DNA from: Sthenelais limicola
Taxonomy: Eukaryota > Annelida > Polychaeta > Phyllodocida > Sigalionidae
Length of the DNA stretch: 64,000 nt
Assembly (NCBI GenBank): GCA_942159475.1
Contig: OW804095.1
Location: 67,794,773-67,858,772, forward strand
Direction: 5' to 3'
Shown: positions 60,345 to 64,000 of the stretch, in pieces
Position numbering within the stretch: position 1 is the stretch's first letter
Layout of the letters: every line of letters starts with the position of its first letter
Notes under the pieces: model-generated
What the model was told of the DNA's origin: nothing
Database searches by the model: none
The model's input: the letters and a program-made list of their open reading frames with translations, nothing else
Made by a program: the position numbers and the translations under genes

Positions 60345-62244
60345 ACAGAAAGCGAGCCGTATATTCACGAATGACATCTCCATAGGGGTCAATTTAAGCG
60401 TAACATGGCTTCTAGCTAAAGCATCAGGTTCAACGAAGCATTCAAGATGTAAACATAACAAGAACATAAAATGAGAAATGTTATGTTAAATTCTGCCCCA
60501 AACGATCTGCGGAGGGAATACGGGCTTACACCCTCTTTGGCTACAGATATACTGTACAAAGTATATTCATATATTTCAGGCTCATACAGCGTCGCTGCAT
60601 CCCTATAGAAACCTTTTCATTTCTTTCCTATAACCTACAAACTGTATCAACTGACCGACGGCTGAACCTCCACAGGACGGAAATGGTCAAATACTCGAAA
60701 ATAGATTAATAGTGATGCCCAGCACACAAGTGATAATCCCAATAGTAGGTAGGTGAAGAAGCAATATGGATAGCAAGATTCCTGTTCCCTAGTAGGTATA
60801 CGGTAAGTAAAGGATGATTAAATCACAACTTAGACTCTAGAACAGTGACTATTCCTCTTGTTTCTATTCCCAGTCGCCACCCTTCATCCCTATTTCCTTC
60901 CCTCCATATACTCTGCTCTATATACGTGTGTTGTCTCTCTGAAGGACCTGATTTCCTCTGCCCATCCCATAGTTAGGATATATGAGACCAGCTCACCCCT
61001 CCAGCTACTACAGAACAAATGCTTTTCCCTATCAAAGTAGATGATGGTTGTTCCAGAAAAATATGTTTTCTCATTTGCTACTTAGTCTGAATGAAAAGTA
61101 AGCGATCTCGATTGGAGTTTGCCACATATCCCAATAAACTGGTGAAGCAGTTGCCTATATGGTTCTATCGTGTCCTGAAAAAAGAAGGGGTTAACAAATT
61201 TGCCGTTGTCAGGGGGTCCAAATCATATCTATCGAGGACTAAGGATTAACTATTAGAGAACACTGCTATAGTTATCCCCCATCGAGACACAAACATGTAG
61301 TACATGTATACATAATAGATAGGCAGAAAGTGGCTTGACTTACCTTTACAAAGGCATTAGGACCCTCTGAAAGAATGAAAAATACGAGAATGTACAACTG
61401 GGAGAACTGTACTGCTTTCAAGACTTGGGGCAAACAATCCTTTGTTTTTCTAAAAGTCAATACAAATTAATATTGTCAGATCTAGCAGTTAATTGGTTAT
61501 AATATACCTGTTACGGTTGTATATAAAATCAATATTGTCAAATATTTGTACTATTGTGTTTCCAAAGCCAAATAAGTACATCAAACTATGTTAGAACTTT
61601 GCCGCTTGTAAAGGTGCGTGATAAGCTCCATAACCCCATAAGCACTGCAACTTTGAAAGATTAGAAAATATATCGCAATCTAGTTGTATGCCCTTTCGCT
61701 ATTTACCTTCAACAAGTTCTCTTGCGTGATATTCTGCATGCAGAAAGGGAACAAACAGGGACACAGACAAGAAAGTGAGGTGACAGGTGAAATGTGTGGA
61801 AGATTAGTCAACAAATCGAAACAAGGAAAAACGACATAGTATCAATCATAGGGGAGGAATTTGCAAATTGATTTTAAGCATATATATATGTGCGCCTGAC
61901 ATGACTGCCACGGGAAGTACGCGAGTAGTATAGGGAGATGGAGCATTGGTTCTTTAACAAGATTATGTTACGAACGAATATGTATTAGAATTAAGTGTTG
62001 TCATGATTATAGAATAAGGCAGAAAACGATTGAAGTAAGTACAATATTTATTTTCTAAAGACTGTCATCTGCATGATGTGATTAGAAAGGTCCCCTGAAC
62101 ACCCCTGGACCTAGCATTATTGAAGTATGTTTCAGAAAATGTCGAGGATATATACTATACTACAATATTGAACAGTATGAACACAATATTTCTATCACAA
62201 GTGAAACCTTAGTGCCATAATTTGATATAGACACAGGATTTTAC
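60345..62244. other. Noncoding stretch
   Basis: No gene or clear repeat recognised; open frames are at most 62 codons. Confidence 0.6.
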
Positions 62245-62502
62245 AGCTGCACTCTCAGTTAACGTCGGTCAAGAACTGAACATTTTCTTTTCTAACTCAT
62301 CTAAAAGTCATTTGACCAATATTTTGGAGGATTTTGTCCAGTTGGTTTTGCTATAGGGCTTGTCAAATGTCCTCATTTGTATTTGGAGGACCCGCCCAAA
62401 CCCTTTCTTGCGATGACTTCACTTATCATCGCTCACCAGCGGTCATTTTCTCCCGATTCAATTTCAAATTCTTATATAAATATATAACAACAACAGAATA
62501 TT
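62245..62502 (+). repeat. Dispersed repeat family, copy 2
   Basis: Partner of 2381-2642, same orientation and nearly the same length (258 against 262 bp). It begins AGCTGCAC, carries AAAGTCATTTGACCAA at 62304-62319, then TTTTGGAGGATTTTG, GGACCCGCCC, TTCACTTATCATCGCTCACC and TCCCGATTCA, and runs into an AT-rich end. The matching length suggests both copies are close to full length for the family. Confidence 0.75.
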
Positions 62503-64000
62503 GATGAATCCTATGAATTCTATAAGTTATAATATTAGAAAAATAGGTAAGACTTGTTTTGTCGTAATAGCATGCTTTCCTAAGATGGTGGCTATCTTGG
62601 CTCTTGAGATGATCGTTGCCGTAACGTTTTATTTCAAATCATTTGCAGAATAATCTAAGGATTCCACAAGCGTCAAATCTCATGTAAAACCTTTAAAACC
62701 CCTTAAGGGATTCTCCAGGACATAACAGTGTGTTAATTCAATAGAGGAAAGTCTGGCTACAGCTCCAATATTTTGCAGTATAAGACATGCAATCAAATTG
62801 CACTTGAAGTGTCCGCAGCAGGATTCTCACAAATTTGAAACAAAGACTTATAGATGGAAAGGAATGATATATTCGCCATTTGTAATTTTTCAAACCAGCC
62901 CAAACATTTAGGAAATACATGAATAGAGCAAACGTGTGACATTCAATTCCATAATTCTGTATAAATCTGTTACAGGGACTTGAAATGACTCTTCTTGTGA
63001 TGATTATCTATAACAAAGGAAATATATTCATCATACATATTGATAAAGATAACTGGTTATCATCAACGGCGGTGTTTAAATTACACCTGTACACATTTAC
63101 AGAATTGGATGTAGATCTATGTATGTATATATTGCATATTAGACTTAAAATCTGTTGTCATATCTGCTGCATTGGATGGCACAGTACAGATAATACATAA
63201 TACCTGGTTGAAAGGTGCCCCAGGTGTGGGTAGCTCTCTACCTCTGGCACCACCGACCTTTGTACTGACAGATTGCTTCTATATCTACCAGGGGACCATT
63301 CAGCATTTACATATACAAAATATATATTCCTATCCCCCTTCTATCCCACTCGATAAACATAGGCCACACCCAACGGTTGCTAATCTATGCTGGCCACAAT
63401 GCTTCCAATATCATCTAACATTACTAAGTTTATATCTTTTTTTGTTATTCTTTTTTTTCTCTTATTTATAGGTACAATCAACTACTCCTCATGTTAACCT
63501 TTCCCCAAAATGTCGGCTACTGCCCTAGACATATGGAGCTGGAATGTTGTCTCTTAGTGTCACTCGCCGGTAGAATCACCAAAGACTTCACCAAAGAAAG
63601 AGTTCTAAGATAAATCCAAGGAATCATGAATGACCACCTGAGTTATATGAAGGTCGGGGTCAAACTGTTAGGTTGTTAGGCAAACTAGGTATGGCGGGAA
63701 CAGGAGCTATAGGTAGCAACTAGGTAAGCAATGTTCACTCCACAGTTATACCTTTATATATTATATAATAAATAACAGTTATATATACATCTATGATTAA
63801 ATTTACTATTTCCGTGAGGGTGAAGGACAGTGGACATCAATTCATCAATGCACCCCTGTCTCTATTCTCATTTTGAATGCTGATAAATTTGGCCTAAACG
63901 TTGTTTATAAATAATATAGACCTCATATCTATCTATAGGAGTCCAATAACTAACACTCTTCCACTTATAGCTCTAATAGGGTACAGGGGCACTGATTTTT
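62503..64000. other. Noncoding stretch to window end
   Basis: No gene recognised. AAGATGGTGGCTATCTT (62582-62598) is an inverted pair of YY1-like half motifs. The 99-codon frame at 63172-63471 ends in a T-rich tract and has no signature. Confidence 0.55.

Noticed and set aside
1..64000. CRISPR arrays, operons, rRNA, intact tRNA genes
   Set aside because: No regularly spaced repeats, no clustered long ORFs, and no sequence matching rRNA or a complete tRNA was seen; the composition and motifs are those of an animal genome.

Overview
This 64 kb window looks like noncoding nuclear DNA from an animal, most likely a marine invertebrate. It is AT-rich, has no long open reading frames on either strand, and has no operon-like packing. 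It carries many simple-sequence tracts, decayed transposons and clusters of animal-type promoter motifs (CCAAT, CRE, E-box, ETS and YY1-like sites). I cannot name the species. I recognise no complete protein-coding gene. The longest open frames, about 110 to 144 codons, show no family signature and fit chance, so the window is best read as a gene desert or the interior of a very long intron.

The only recognisable protein homology is a broken piece of a non-LTR retrotransposon at about 53.6-54.5 kb. It is the C-terminal end of the reverse-transcriptase ORF, split by a frameshift and followed by a 3' UTR-like stretch, an AATAAA and an AT microsatellite. Two non-coding inverted-repeat elements are clear. 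One is a 254 bp MITE-like element at 55364-55617 with 45 bp perfect terminal inverted repeats. The other is a roughly 950 bp fold-back element at 21606-22554, with a lopsided insertion in one arm and three TGACCT half-sites in its loop. A dispersed repeat of about 260 bp occurs twice in the same orientation (2381-2642 and 62245-62502). Two weak tRNA-like or SINE-head remnants lie near 7.65 kb and 44.25 kb.

Regulatory-looking DNA falls into islands that are richer in GC than their surroundings. They are at 3.75-3.81 kb (paired inverted CCAAT boxes plus a palindromic E-box), 8.95-9.21 kb (three CCAAT boxes and a TATA box, possibly bidirectional), 10.17-10.24 kb (CCAAT, perfect CRE and AAGATGGCGG), 11.41-11.48 kb (AP-1 and paired CRE half-sites), 38.55-38.74 kb (E-box/CRE, two more CRE-like sites, CCAAT and YY1-like), and 41.51-41.71 kb (CRE, ETS, CCAAT and TATA). 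The last is followed by a run of short hairpins and a 107-codon open frame that ends on a strong splice-donor sequence. Several islands sit next to short open frames with good Kozak starts. These are the best candidates for unannotated transcripts such as lncRNAs, first exons or small proteins, but coding status is unproven.

The rest is AT-rich sequence with microsatellites, long G or C homopolymers (up to 16 nt) and polypurine tracts. The most extreme are the four-run poly-G block at 29192-29265 and the 105 nt purine tract at 13744-13848.
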